Of a stretch of DNA of 64,000 bases, positions 36,567 through 47,265 are shown in pieces. The stretch comes from CAWGYT01 sp963826795 (lineage in GTDB: Bacteria > Planctomycetota > Planctomycetia > Pirellulales > Pirellulaceae). The notes below the pieces were generated by a model. The model was not told the DNA's origin. It saw nothing but the letters and a program-made list of their open reading frames with translations, and made no database searches. Position numbers and translations under genes: made by a program. Every line of letters begins with the position of its first letter. Position 1 is the first letter of the stretch. The stretch is taken from assembly GCA_963826795.1 (NCBI GenBank), contig CAWGYT010000008.1, positions 186,001-250,000 of the forward strand, read 5' to 3'.

Positions 36567-38915
36567 CTAATTCAAATCAATTCTGACTCCGTCCAGCTTG
36601 CCGGTGAATCGAAACGGCAGCTGATATCCGTCCATCACGGGCGTGCCCGTGTCGAAGCCGATGTCCAGCGTCTCGTCCAACGTCACTCGGTTGGGAATGC
36701 TCTTCTCGACGCGTCCCTGGCCAAGCTTGACTCCATTGGCGAACAGCGTCACGGTCGCGCCGGCAAAGGGCCGATCCGCATCCGTCACATAGACCGCCTT
36801 CAGCGTCACGTCTCCGGTAGGAATCGGCTGGTCGGATCCAATCGTAAAACGTTCGACGCCGGCCAGGTTGTAGTGGTAGGTCAACTTGTTGTCCTTGACG
36901 AACAACCCGTAACCGGCGAAGCGACCGCCTTGCGTGATCAGCATTCCCTCGGCGCCGCCTGCTGGAACCACGACCTTGGCGGTGATCGTGTGGCTCTTGT
37001 GTTTCAAGTCCGGCGATGCTCCCTCGGGAAGACGCAAGAGATTTGGATAGCGAAACGTGGTCCGACCCTCGGTCAAGCTCGGTCGATTCGCGACGTTCAG
37101 CCGCTCGGTCTTGCGATCGTCCAGGGGCAGCACGTTGTAGCGGGCCGCCTCGGCAAAGAAGAGCTTGACCATTTCCGCGAGTTTTTCCGGATGTGTCTCG
37201 GCGAGATTCACCGCTTGACTGAAGTCCTCCTCAACGTGATACAGTTCCCAGGGCATGTTAAGCAGGTCCGCGGGCAGGTTCTCGCTCAACCAGGGGACTC
37301 CGCGAATTGCGCTGGCCATCCAACCGTCGTGATAGATGCCTTGATTCCCCAGCATCTCGAAGTACTGCGTCGTACGACGGTCGGGCGCGTCGCGCGCGTC
37401 GAAGGAGTAGATCATGCTGACGCCCTCGACCGGCTTTTGGGCAATACCGTTAAACTGCGCTGGAATTTCGACGCCGACCGCTTCCAGCAACGTCGGGGCA
37501 ATATCGATCACGTGGTGGAACTGCGTGCGGATCTCGCCGCGGGCCTTGATTCGACTCGGCCAGGAGATGGCCAAGCCGTTCCGCGTGCCCCCGAAATGAC
37601 TCGCGATTTGCTTCGTCCACTGGAATGGCGTATCCATCGCCCAGGCCCACCCGGCGGGAAAATGGTTGTAGTGCTGCTCGCTGCCGAGCGTATCGAGCGC
37701 GGTCAATTTGGCCTCGAGCGGTTCCGGGATGGCGTTGAAGAAAGTCATTTCATTGAGCAATCCATTCAGGCCCCCCTCGGCGCTCGATCCATTGTCGCCC
37801 GCCATGTAAAGGATCAGCGTATTGCCAAGTTCGCCAAGATCGGCCACGGCGTCGATCACGCGTCCTACCTCGGCGTCGGTGTGAGCGGTAAATGCGGCGA
37901 ACACCTCCATCATGCGGGCGTACACCTTGCGCTCGTTCGCAGGAAGTGAGTCCCAGGCGGGCAGCGACGCGGGTCGCGGCGTTAATTTCGCGTTTTCCGG
38001 CACAATGCCCAGCTTCTTTTGTCGCGCAAACGTCTGCTCCCGGTATTGATCCCACCCCATGTCAAACTGCCCCTGGAACCTTTCAATCCATTCCCGAGGG
38101 ACCTGGTGTGGGGCGTGCGTGGCCCCCGTCGAAAAATAGACGAAGAACGGCCGTTGAGGCGCGACCGCCTTGGTCGCCCGAATCATGCGGATGGCGTGAT
38201 CGGCCAAGTCGGTTGTGAGGTGGTAGGGCGAACCGTCTTCATTCGTCTCCGGCGGCTCCAAACGCTTCTTGTTCTCGACGATCGCGGGATGGAATTGATC
38301 GGTGTCCCCGCCCACAAATCCATAGAAGTAATCGAATCCCAGGCCGTCTGCCCAGCGATCGAAGGGGCCAACCAGGCTGGTCTCCCAATCGGGCACGTTG
38401 TGATTCTTTCCGAACCACGCGTTCGCGTAGCCGTATTCGCGCAAAATCTCGGCGAAGGTTGCCGTGGAGGGTGGAATGATGCCCGTATAGCCGGGAAACC
38501 CTGTACCGGCTTCTCCGATCACTCCCGTTCCGGCCGAGTGATGATTGCGCCCCGTCAACAAGGCCGCTCGCGTCGGGCTGCAGAGGGCCGTCGTATGAAA
38601 CCGCGTGTAGCGAAGTCCGTTGGCCGCAACGCGATCCATCGCCGGCGTTGGCGTGGCGCCGCCGAAGGTGCCCATTTGGCCGTAACCGACATCATCCAGC
38701 AGGAAGATCAGAATGTTTGGCGGGTCCTGGAGGCCAAATGTGGCGGGGATTTTCAATTCCGGCTTGACCGGTATGGAGTCCTTGTAAGTCAGGCCAATCT
38801 TGCCTTCAAACGGTGGCTCAGGCCGAGGCAAGGCGTCCTGCCCCACGGCGCTACCGCTGGCCAGAAAAACCAAGACCCATAGGCACCCATGACCCTGCCA
38901 GGAATTCTTGCTCAT
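36567..38915 (-). CDS. Secreted arylsulfatase (S1), intact
   Basis: This 782-residue protein starts at the ATG at 38915, chosen for its AGGGAGA ribosome-binding site and the signal peptide (MSKNSWQGHGCLWVLVFLAS...VGQ). Metal-binding LLDD and the formylglycine core CSPTRAALLTGRNHHSAGTG (C112) are present, as is YMAGDNGSSAEGG with Asp and Asn of the metal site. A C-terminal beta-domain (LKHKSHTITAKVVVPAGGAE ... FRFTGKLDGVRIDLN) matches that of the gene at 8642. The enzyme should hydrolyse sulfate esters outside the cytoplasm after formylglycine maturation; no maturase is in the window. It is convergent with hyfHI and upstream of a methyltransferase gene. Confidence 0.95.
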   Translation of the reverse strand: MSKNSWQGHGCLWVLVFLASGSAVGQDALPRPEPPFEGKIGLTYKDSIPVKPELKIPATFGLQDPPNILIFLLDDVGYGQMGTFGGATPTPAMDRVAANGLRYTRFHTTALCSPTRAALLTGRNHHSAGTGVIGEAGTGFPGYTGIIPPSTATFAEILREYGYANAWFGKNHNVPDWETSLVGPFDRWADGLGFDYFYGFVGGDTDQFHPAIVENKKRLEPPETNEDGSPYHLTTDLADHAIRMIRATKAVAPQRPFFVYFSTGATHAPHQVPREWIERFQGQFDMGWDQYREQTFARQKKLGIVPENAKLTPRPASLPAWDSLPANERKVYARMMEVFAAFTAHTDAEVGRVIDAVADLGELGNTLILYMAGDNGSSAEGGLNGLLNEMTFFNAIPEPLEAKLTALDTLGSEQHYNHFPAGWAWAMDTPFQWTKQIASHFGGTRNGLAISWPSRIKARGEIRTQFHHVIDIAPTLLEAVGVEIPAQFNGIAQKPVEGVSMIYSFDARDAPDRRTTQYFEMLGNQGIYHDGWMASAIRGVPWLSENLPADLLNMPWELYHVEEDFSQAVNLAETHPEKLAEMVKLFFAEAARYNVLPLDDRKTERLNVANRPSLTEGRTTFRYPNLLRLPEGASPDLKHKSHTITAKVVVPAGGAEGMLITQGGRFAGYGLFVKDNKLTYHYNLAGVERFTIGSDQPIPTGDVTLKAVYVTDADRPFAGATVTLFANGVKLGQGRVEKSIPNRVTLDETLDIGFDTGTPVMDGYQLPFRFTGKLDGVRIDLN

Positions 38916-39150
38916 CCGAGATTCTCCCTCATCGCGCCTCGCCAATTTTCGAGTTGTTTCGCGCCACGATAACCGATTCCTGGGATCGATTTCACGGGGT
39001 CCCCAATCACTGTGGCGCGACCTCGATACCCGCCAACCATGCCGGTCCGGTACGTCGATGCCACCCCCTTCCCCGGCGACTGCCGCCGGGTCGATCCACG
39101 ATCACCACCGCTCGGTCGCAACCACCTGGTTCATTGCCTAGGTCATGAAT

Positions 39151-39206
39151 TCGGCTCGGCAGGAGCCTCGCCCTCCCGGTGTACCTGCCCAAACCAAGCC
39201 GTGACA
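39151..39206. repeat. Gene-end repeat (TCGGCTCGG...CCTCGCCCTCCCG)
   Basis: TCGGCTCGGCAGGAGCCTCG and CCCTCCCGGT are followed by a tail resembling TACCTGCCCAAACCAAGCCG. The same core plus tail recurs at 56064-56120. The copy ends 11 bases from the methyltransferase stop. Confidence 0.75.
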
Positions 39207-39216
39207 GAACGCGAGT

Positions 39217-39825
39217 TTAGCGAGCTCGACAACGCTGCAGCAAGAGGCCTTCGCGAGCGTCGTACATCAACAGCAGCGTCCGGTCACCACACGAGTCGCG
39301 CATGATACGGCGATACAACGCGTGTTCCGTCGGCCACGGGTAGGCAAAGACGAGGTCGAAGTCACGCAATTCCATGTCCAATTGCGAATAAGCAGGCTCA
39401 ATGTCCAGCATCGTGCGGCAGTCCTCGTCGCCGCTGGCCGGATCCCACTCGAATTCCTCAGGAATAAAGCTCCCATGAGCGAACTTCGCCGAGGCGCCAT
39501 ATTTCTTCGCCAGCCCCTCGGACAGCTCGACCAGCGTCAGCTCCGCTTCAATCCCATAGGCTTCGAATCCCATCAGGTCGGCCATGATCGTGACAACGCC
39601 CAGCCCAGAGCCCCATTCGAGCACCGTGAGGACACGGCCCTGAAGCCTTCGAAGTGCCTCGTAAACGCTGCTGTAATCGCTGCTCACGTACGCATGAAAC
39701 CCAGGATCATTCTCGTGCCGGTCCCAAATCTGCCCGGCTTCGGCCCAGAGTTGTTGGAGTGTGTCCTGAAGCGGCTGCGAGTCCTGTTTTGAACGCGACT
39801 TCGGCTTCTTTGTTGGCCGACCCAC
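39217..39825 (-). CDS. SAM-dependent methyltransferase-like protein
   Basis: This 202-residue protein starts at a GTG (39825) preceded by GAGG. A basic Lys/Ser/Gln-rich N-terminus leads into a Rossmann methyltransferase. The glycine-rich motif I is VLEWGSGLGVVTIMA, followed by AYGIEAE with the acidic ribose-binding residue. FDLVFAYPWPTE is a motif IV-like strand. The C-terminal half is shorter than in many family members. The substrate is not deducible. It stands alone; a REP-like repeat abuts its 3' end. Confidence 0.75.
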   Translation of the reverse strand: MGRPTKKPKSRSKQDSQPLQDTLQQLWAEAGQIWDRHENDPGFHAYVSSDYSSVYEALRRLQGRVLTVLEWGSGLGVVTIMADLMGFEAYGIEAELTLVELSEGLAKKYGASAKFAHGSFIPEEFEWDPASGDEDCRTMLDIEPAYSQLDMELRDFDLVFAYPWPTEHALYRRIMRDSCGDRTLLLMYDAREGLLLQRCRAR

Positions 39826-40103
39826 ATGTGCCTCGCCTTCACGCGTCTTGCTGGGATGTCGTTGAGCTCGTCCACCCTTTGAGAGGAGCGAGGCCGTGAG
39901 ACCGCTTGGCCGGAGCTCTGGGCGAGCCTAGCAGAAACCGGGCATCTGCTGTAGTAGGCCAAGCTGGATTCATGCCTGGCCAGGGAGTCTTTCCCGAGCA
40001 TTCGTTCGGATCGGCGCGGTTTGTTTCCATTCGGCACGCACGTTGCCCTGCCGTAGGTCCTTCCGTCAGTGAACTTGCCCATCACGCGAGAAAGGGAATT
40101 GCC

Positions 40104-40328
40104 ATGGCCGAGCACATCTACAAGGTAATTGAATTGGTCGGGACGAGCACGGAATCCTGGGAAAAGGCCGCCACGGTCGCAGTGGAGGAAGCCGCCAAAC
40201 ACCTCAAGGATCTTCGCATCGGACAAATCACGGAAATGGACCTCACGATCGCCGATGGAAAGGTGGCGACATACCGAGTCAAGGTCAAAGTCTCGTTCAA
40301 ATACCACCCCCAACACGAAACCACCTAA
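40104..40328 (+). CDS. Dodecin (flavin-binding storage protein)
   Basis: This 74-residue protein matches dodecin along its full length: MAEHIYKVIELVGTSTESWE, then AVEEAAKHLKDLRIGQITEM and YRVKVKVSFKY. Dodecins assemble into hollow dodecamers that bind riboflavin, FMN or related flavins and buffer them. The residue usually stacking on flavin is the Trp in SWEKA. AAAGGGAAT precedes the ATG. It is monocistronic, with repeats directly downstream. Confidence 0.95.
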   Translation: MAEHIYKVIELVGTSTESWEKAATVAVEEAAKHLKDLRIGQITEMDLTIADGKVATYRVKVKVSFKYHPQHETT

Positions 40329-40906
40329 CCCAAATCCACCCGGGAGCACAACAACCCGGGAGGGCGAAGCTCCCGCTGAGCCGCACAACCCGGGAGGGCG
40401 AAGCGCGCCCTCCCGGCCTCTGGTTCGGGCTGCGCGTGACGACCCACGTCGCGTGCCATCTCGGCTTCAATTAAATGCCGACCCGCGTTGCATTCGAAAC
40501 GGATCGGAGGGCCGTACTCGCGCCTCACGCGACGACCCTCACGCCGCCTACGCGTCGGGAAATCGGTCCATCCCAAGAATCGACAACCGTGCCCGGTTGG
40601 CACACGTCGCGTGCGAAGCGTCACACTGGCGCCCGCGCGGCTCTTCGTGCGAATCCATTCGTCCGCACGCCTTATTGGCGCGGCTTGACGAGCCCTCGCA
40701 ATGGACGCCTAACCGCTGGCGATCGCGGGGCGGCCCGCCGGGACCTCGATGATTCGCGGCCGGAATTTGATGGCAACCGGCGAGGGAATCGCCTAGACTG
40801 GACCCGCAAACCGCCCCCGACCGGGAAAGTGCCTTTCAATCAGGCGCCGCAGACTTTGAAAGCGCACCGTCATCTACATTCGAAGCTTTGAGGGGAGATA
40901 AATCAG
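40329..40906. other. Intergenic region with gene-end repeats
   Basis: These 578 bases lie between dodecin and the LamG protein. REP-like repeats lie at 40356-40417. The remainder shows no convincing gene. AGGGGAGAT just before 40907 is the ribosome-binding site of the next gene. Confidence 0.45.
40356..40417. repeat. Two copies of the CGGGAGGGCGA gene-end repeat
   Basis: CCGGGAGGGCGAAGCTCCCG...GAGCCG and a second ACAACCCGGGAGGGCGAAGC copy lie in tandem and can form stem-loops. Related copies are at 39151, 49270, 56011 and 56064. Both lie just downstream of the dodecin stop, typical of REP sites. Confidence 0.7.
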
Positions 40907-42673
40907 ATGAGGAGTCATTTCCGATCCATCCGCTGTCAGGGCATCGCCGCAATCTGCCTGCTGGCGATCATGACCGCAAGTCAAGCGAACGGCGAAGTCA
41001 TCGGCTACTGGCCCCTGGATGGCAATGGGACCGCATCCGTCGGTGAGGACGGGATCTTAGTCAACGACCCCAGCGCCGCGCCCGATCGGAACGGAACGGC
41101 CGGGGGTGCCCTGCTGTTCGAGGGATTCGACCAATACGTCGAAGTCCCTGAGGGTGGAGGCCTGGATGGCATTCTTGGCGGCACGATCAGCATGTGGGTC
41201 AATTGGTCGGGTCCACAGAACGGGGACTGTTGCGGCACGTTTGTGCTGTCCTCTCACGACAAGGAAACGGGCTCTTTTCTGACAACATTTTGGCACTCAA
41301 TGACCCGGACCCTGGGTTTGCCAATCTGGTTTGGCGCCAGCATGGAGGTCCCGCCGCACCGTTGATTACTTCCACTGACATCGTTGGGGACGAACAATGG
41401 CGACATCTTGCCGTCACGTTTAGCCCGGATGAAAGCGAGCTGTTTCTGGATGGTGTCTCGCAAGGAACGGCCGTGGGGGTGACTCCGCTGCACAGCAACA
41501 CCGCCGTGCCGCTCTCGATCGGTGCTTGGTCAGGCGACGGAAACGGCTACTCCTTTGCGACGATCGATGACGTGGCAATCTTCGATGATCTGTTGAGTGC
41601 GACGCAGATCGCGAGCCTTGCCGCGGGGACCGCCACGCCGCTGAACGTTGGCCCCGGAACGCCGATTACGGGGCCGGAACCCCCTGTCCTGCCGGCCGAC
41701 CTGATTCCGGTGACCATCTTTTCGGTGTCGAGCAATCTGAAAGACAATTCCGGGTTCGACCGAACCGCCGAATACGCCGTCAACTGGCGCCGGGCTGACG
41801 GCCGAGGACGGGCATTCGATCGCCCCCGAGGGCACGATGTGGCTGAACAACGGATCGTTTGTCGAACCCAACGATTTCGATCCGGAAATCACCTTCGACC
41901 TGGGCTCGGTCCGTTCTATCGATCGTATGAAGATCTGGAACTACAACGAAACGCTGGAGGGACGTCCTGAATTGCTGGGGCGCGGCGTTTCGTCGGCTAA
42001 TATCCTGGTTGCGGGCGAGGATCAGGTCTTCACCACGCTCATCAGCGAGCAGGATTTTGACGTCGCGCCCGGGGACGCCACGATCGACTTCGGCCAAATC
42101 GTCGACTTGATGGACGTCCAGGCTCGCTACGTTCGGTTCGAGATTCTCGGCAATCACGACGGTGACAACGACTTTGTGGGACTCAGCGAAGTTCGCTTTT
42201 TCGGCCCCACGACTCCCAATGGAGACTTTAACGGCGACGGGGTCCTGGACGCCGCCGACATTGACGCCCTGACCGCCGAAGTGCTCGCCAACGGGACGAA
42301 TCTGGCATTCGACCTGAATGCCGACGAGCTGATCAACGATGCGGACCGTCAAGTGTGGATCAAGGACCTGCGCAAGACCTGGATCGGGGACGCCGATTTG
42401 AATGACGAATTCAACAGCGGGGACTTGGTGCAGGTGTTCCAGCGCGGCGAGTTCGAAGATGGAATCGCCTTGAACTCGGGCTGGGGCGACGGCGACTGGG
42501 ATGGGGACGGCGACTTTACGACGAGCGATTTCGTCTTGGCGTTCCAAGAAGGAGGCTACGAAGTCGGCCCGCTGCCGTCCGAAGCCGTCAGTGCCGTACC
42601 CGAACCGGCCAGCGTCTGGTTAGTCGTCGCGGGCAGCCTGGGCTTGTTGGCCCTGGCACGTGGCAAGCGTTAA
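40907..42673 (+). CDS. LamG plus discoidin-like PEP-CTERM surface protein, two frameshifts
   Basis: The signal peptide is MRSHFRSIRCQGIAAICLLA...NG. A LamG/concanavalin-like domain follows (EVIGYWPLDGNGTASVGEDG ... DDVAIFDDLLSATQIASLA), then an F5/8 type C-like domain (LKDNSGFDRTAEYAVNG...TMWLNNGSFVEPNDFDPEIT ... YVRFEILGNHDGDNDFVGLS). The calcium module (GDFNGDGVLDAAD, FDLNADELINDAD, GDADLNDEFNSGD, GDWDGDGDFTTSD) precedes VPEPAS, a helix and RGKR. One-base slips near 41270 and 41785 split it into three frames; corrected length is about 588 residues. The domains suggest a surface protein that binds carbohydrate, anchored by exosortase-type sorting. Confidence 0.8.
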
Positions 42674-42751
42674 GCGAAGGGGGCACTGGTTGAGGTGCCC
42701 TATCCCTGCTATTTCAGCAAGGCGGAATGGTTGATCTCGGTTGATTCCCAG

Positions 42752-45110
42752 ATGACGGAAAGCCTCTCGAGACGAATCCTGGCCGCGGGCAGTTCTCGAG
42801 CACTCACGGTGCTCGCCATGCTCGCGGCGCTGGGATCGCCACCGGGCGGGCCGACCTGCGGTTGGGCGGCCGAGTTGGACTTCGAGTCCGATATTGCGCC
42901 GCTGATCGCCGGGCGTTGTCTGGAATGCCACAACTCGCGTGACGAGCGTGGGGGCCTCGATCTCTCGACCGCCGAAGGCACGATGCGTGGCGGCGACTCC
43001 GGGCCGGCCATCGATTTGCAGGATCCGACGCAAAGCTTGCTGCTCCAGAGAATCCAGGCCGGCGAGATGCCGCCCAGCAGCTCGGGAGGCGAGTCTCGCT
43101 CGCTGGCGCCGGAAGAAATCGCGCGTCTGCAGGCCTGGATTGGCGAGGGGGCCAAGTGGCCGGCCGATCGCCGCTTGGATCCCTACGAGCGAACGTCGTC
43201 GACTCGGGCCGGACGCGATTGGTGGTCTCTTCAACCCCTCGTCAGGCCGGAGATTCCCGCGATTGAGGTGCCGCCCGAGGCCCTCGAGGGAAACGCGATC
43301 GATCGCTTTGTGATCGCCCGACTTGCGGCCCACGATCTGCAGATGGCACCGCCCGCCGACCGACGCGTGCTGGCGCGATGCGCGTTCTTCGATCTCTGGG
43401 GATTGCCGCCGACACCCGAGCAAATCGATCGCTTCGTGGCCGACAACCGGCCGGATGCCTGGCCGCGTCTGCTCGATACCCTGTTGGCTTCCCCGCATTA
43501 CGGCGAGCGTTGGGCCCGGCACTGGCTGGACGTCGTGCGCTTCGCCGAAACCTGCGGATACGAACGCGACCAATTGAAGCCCGGAATCTGGAAGTATCGC
43601 GATTGGGTCATCGATGCCTTGAATTCGGACATGCCGTACGACCAATTCGTCACCTGGCAGTTGGCGGGTGATGAGATCCCAGATCGGACGGAGGATTCCG
43701 TGATCGCCACCGGCATGTTGCGAGCCGGGACGTGGAATGACGAACCCAACGACCCGGCCGATTATCTGTACGAGCGTTTGGAAGACATGATCCACGTGAC
43801 AAGTTCCGCGTTCGTGGGCCTGACGGTCAAGTGTGCGCGTTGCCACGATCACAAGTTCGACCCGATTCCGCAGACCGACTATTACCGCATCGCAGGCAGC
43901 TTTTGGGCAGGCTATCTTGGCCAGGCCAATCTGGGTGGCCCCAGTGCGGAGCAGCTTGGATTCGACGTCTTCGGCTGGACCGATCGAAGCCCTGCCGTCG
44001 AGCCGCTGCATCTTCTCGTCCAAGGGGACCGGCACCAGCCGCGATCGGTCGTGCCGCCCGGCTTTCTGTCGGCCGTCGCCGAATTGGATCGGCCTCTGGA
44101 TCCACCGCCAGAGGGCGCGAAAACGACGCACCGGCGCCTTAACTTGGCACGTTGGATTGTCGACGCACGTCATCCCTTGACCGCTCGCGTGATGGTGAAT
44201 CGACTTTGGCTGCACCATTTTGGCGAAGGCCTGGTGCGCACGCCCGATAATTTTGGATTCAAGGGTGATCCACCCACGCATCCCGATTTGCTCGATTGGC
44301 TCGCGGCCGAGTTCATGCAGCCCCGCACGGCGCACTCGGATCCGTCGCAGCCGTCACCCGTCCCGTGGTCGCTGAAGCGAATGCACAAGTTGATCATGAT
44401 GTCGGCATGCTATCGCCAAGCATCGACTCATCCATGCGAAGCGGACTACGTGCAGCGGGATGCATCGAATCGCTTGCTGTGGCGTTTCAATCGTCAGCGG
44501 CTGGACGCCGAGTCGCTGCGGGACGCGATGCTGTCGTGCAGCGGAGAGCTCAACCCGAAGATGGGCGGACCAAGCTTCTATCCGCAAATGAGTGCTGAGG
44601 CGTTGGAAGGGCTATCGCGGAAAAGTAATGCTTGGCAAGATTCGCCGGCGGACGAACGACGGCGCCGCAGCATCTATATGATGACGATGCGTTCCAGAAT
44701 CCTCCCGCTGATGACCGCCTTTGATTTTTGCGACACCACACGGCCCTGCGGACAGCGCGACGTCACCACCGTTCCAACGCAGGCCCTGGCGCTGCTCAAC
44801 AACCAGCTCGTTCACGACCAGAGCCGAGCTCTGGCGCGACGCCTGCAGCTCGAGTCGCCAGCCAACACAAAGGGCCAAATCGTCCTTGCCTGGCGGCGCT
44901 GCCTCGGCGCGCGAACCCGACGCCGAGGAGATTGTCGCGGCACGGCAGCACCTCGTTGCCCAGGAAGCTCACTTCCAGCCGCAACAAGCAGCACTCGCGT
45001 CGGAACGCGAGCAGGCGGACCGCGAGCAGGCCGCGGATCCGGGATCCTTAGCCCTCGCATCGCTCTGCCATGTGCTGCTGAATACGAACGAGTTCTTGTA
45101 TGTGGATTAA
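42752..45110 (+). CDS. Planctomycete cytochrome c-like PSC1/DUF1549/DUF1553 protein, frameshifted near the C-terminus
   Basis: After an N-terminal hydrophobic segment (LTVLAMLAAL) comes the PSC1 cytochrome-like domain: FESDIAPLIAGRCLECHNSR with a CxxCH heme motif, and the distal Met in GEMPP. DUF1549 (IDRFVIARLAAHDLQMAPPA ... HYGERWARHWLDVVRFAETCG) and DUF1553 (RLNLARWIVDARHPLTARVM ... VPTQALALLNNQLVHDQS) follow. Near 44903-44912 a one-base slip moves the last ~67 residues to the next frame, ending LCHVLLNTNEFLYVD at 45110. The start is uncertain: the ATG at 42752 lacks a clear ribosome-binding site and a GTG exists at 42695. These proteins nearly always sit beside DUF1501 proteins, as here. 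Exported, function unknown. Confidence 0.9.
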
Positions 45111-45128
45111 CGTACTTAGGAAAAGGCG

Positions 45129-46575
45129 ATGTCCCACTACTTTCCATGCGGCAAGACGCGTCGTGAATTCGTGTGGCAAATGGGCGGCGGTTTCGCCGGA
45201 TTGGCCCTCACGTCGTTGCTCGAATCAGACGGCTTTTTCTCACGCGCGGCCCACGCGGGCGAGCTCGCGAGCCCGCTGACGGCCCGGCCCTCGCACACGG
45301 CGGCTCGAGCGCGCAGCTGTATCTTTCTGATGATGAATGGAGCTCCCAGCCAGGTCGATACGTTCGACTTCAAACCGATGCTGGCACGACATGCCGGCCA
45401 GCCTCTGCCTGCGGACAAGGAATATATCAACTCGGGCGGACGCAAAGTGGGCTTTCTGACACCCAACTGGCGCCCGTTTCGGCCCGGCGGCCAGAGTGGA
45501 CTCCTGATTTCGGATTACTTCCCCCAACTGTGCGCGCATGCCGACAAGCTGGCCGTCATCAACTCGTGTTACACGGACAGTCACGCGCACGGGTCGGCAC
45601 TGGTCGCCATGAACACGGGCAGCACGTTCATTGGGCGGCCGTCCCTGGGAAGCTGGGCAGTCTACGGACTTGGCACTGAAAATCAGAATCTGCCCGGATA
45701 TGTCGTCATCCTGGACCAGCGTGGCGGCCCGATTTCGGGTCAACCGAATTGGTCGAGCGGCTTCATGCCATCGACGTTCCAGGGCACGCTGTTTCGGCCC
45801 GTCGGCAACCCGATTCTGGACCTGCAGGGTCCGGCCGATCTGGATCGGGTCGCCCAGCGCCGGCAGCTCGACCTGCTGCACCGGCTGAACGAGAAACACT
45901 TGCAGTCCCGTCGAAACGGTCAGGAATTGGCCGCGCGGACCGACTCCTACGAACTGGCCTTTCGGATGCAGGCCGAGGCGCCGAGGCGGTCGATCTCTCG
46001 CAAGAAACTCAGCAGACGCTCGAGATGTATGGCGTCGGCCGTACGCCCACCGACGAATTCGGGCGCAACTGCCTGATCGCCCGGCGATTGGTGGAGCGTG
46101 GGGTGCGTTTCGTTCAGCTGTACTCCGGCGGCGGTCACTTGGAAGAGACTTGGGACGCTCACGAGAGCATCGAGAAAAATCACGGGCAACACGGGGCCGA
46201 AGTCGACCAGCCGATCGCGGCCCTGCTGACCGACTTGGATCGCCGGGGACTCCTTGATTCCACGCTCATCGTTTGGGGCGGCGAGTTCGGCGCATGCCTT
46301 TCAGCGAAGGCCAGGCCGCGCCGGGTCGGAATCACAATCCCTACGGCTTCAGCATGTGGCTGGCCGGCGCAGGGGTTCGAGGCGGAATCAGCTACGGCGA
46401 GACCGACGATTTCGGCTTCGAAGCCGTGATCGACAAAGTCCACGTGCACGACCTGCACGCCACCATCCTGCATTTGATGGGTTTGGATCACGAACGCCTC
46501 ACCTATTTTCACCAGGGACGGGACGAGAGCCTGACGGACGTGTACGGCAAGATCGTCCAGGGCATTTTGGCGTGA
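45129..46575 (+). CDS. DUF1501 (sulfatase-fold) protein, two frameshifts
   Basis: The gene begins 18 bases after the DUF1553 gene. It has a Tat-like leader: CGKTRREFVWQMGGGFAGLA. DUF1501 landmarks are SCIFLMMNGAPSQVDTFDFK, SCYTDSHAHGSALVAMNTGS and PGYVVILDQRGGPISGQPNW. One base is missing near 45980 and another near 46290. The successive frames give EAVDLSQETQQTLEMYGVGR ... FVQLYSGGG, then GRMPFSEGQAAPGRNHNPYG ... HDLHATILHLMGLDHERLTY. Corrected length is about 482 residues. DUF1501 has an alkaline-phosphatase/sulfatase-like fold and pairs with the DUF1549/1553 cytochrome; the shared role is unknown. Folding before export is suggested by the twin-arginine-like leader. Confidence 0.9.
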
Positions 46576-46844
46576 CGGTCTCGGCATGGCGGCCTCGTTC
46601 TCGGGCGAGCCAATCTGCCCGGACTCCCGCGCCTGCTTGATCCCTGAGCGGCGATCAGGGTACATTGGTGGGCCCGCGTCGCGGAAGCCTGTCACCGGGA
46701 AGCACGCCAGGCGATATCGACGTAAACAAGCAGGCTCGATCCCCAGCACATCGGCGGAGACGTGCCTGGCCGAGGCGTTCCCATCCAGCGTGCCGTTCCG
46801 CCGCGCCACGACTGACCGCAATGCAGCAAGGAGCAAGCCGGATC

Positions 46845-47228
46845 ATGAGTAGTCCCAGTTGCCGTGGCAAAATCCACCTGATCGAAGATACGAAGTCCTT
46901 CGGCCAAAAGGGCTTTCGCAAACGGCTGGTCGTACTGGAACAGGACAACGGCCGCTTTACCAACTATCTTCCGGTCGACTTCACGCAGGACGCCTGCGAC
47001 TCAGTTGACGGTCTTCATGTGGGTGACGACGTCGAGATCGCTTACCGACTAAGTGGTCGCAAGTGGCAACGTGATCCGCAAAGCGAAGTCAAGTATTTCC
47101 TCAGCCTCGAGGCCCTCAGCTTCAAGGTTCTCTCGTCCGACGGCGGGACGGATTCCGGCGCCACCGCCGGTTCGTCCGTCAACGAGGCCTTTGCCGAGGC
47201 AGCGGACGACGACGACGTGCCGTTTTAG
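46845..47228 (+). CDS. DUF3127 protein, OB-fold SSB-like
   Basis: This 127-residue protein matches DUF3127: GKIHLIEDTKSFGQKGFRKR, then LVVLEQDNGRFTNYLPVDFT, then GDDVEIAYRLSGRKWQ. The C-terminus is a flexible acidic tail ending DDDDVPF. This closely resembles the tail by which SSB proteins recruit partners, so a single-stranded nucleic-acid-binding role is plausible. The start is chosen at 46845 for the upstream AAGGAG; an ATG at 46821 is an alternative. It stands alone, convergent with the propeller protein. Confidence 0.85.
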   Translation: MSSPSCRGKIHLIEDTKSFGQKGFRKRLVVLEQDNGRFTNYLPVDFTQDACDSVDGLHVGDDVEIAYRLSGRKWQRDPQSEVKYFLSLEALSFKVLSSDGGTDSGATAGSSVNEAFAEAADDDDVPF

Positions 47229-47265
47229 GGGCGATCGCGATTCAACCTGCGGCGAGTCGCCGGCT

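Noticed and set aside
36381..37949. Plus-strand open frame of about 520 codons opposite the second arylsulfatase
   Set aside because: It lies entirely opposite an intact gene with all catalytic motifs; its sequence has no recognisable domain.
42620..44335. Minus-strand open frame of about 570 codons opposite the DUF1549/DUF1553 gene
   Set aside because: The plus-strand gene has heme, DUF1549 and DUF1553 motifs; the opposite frame is codon-bias noise.
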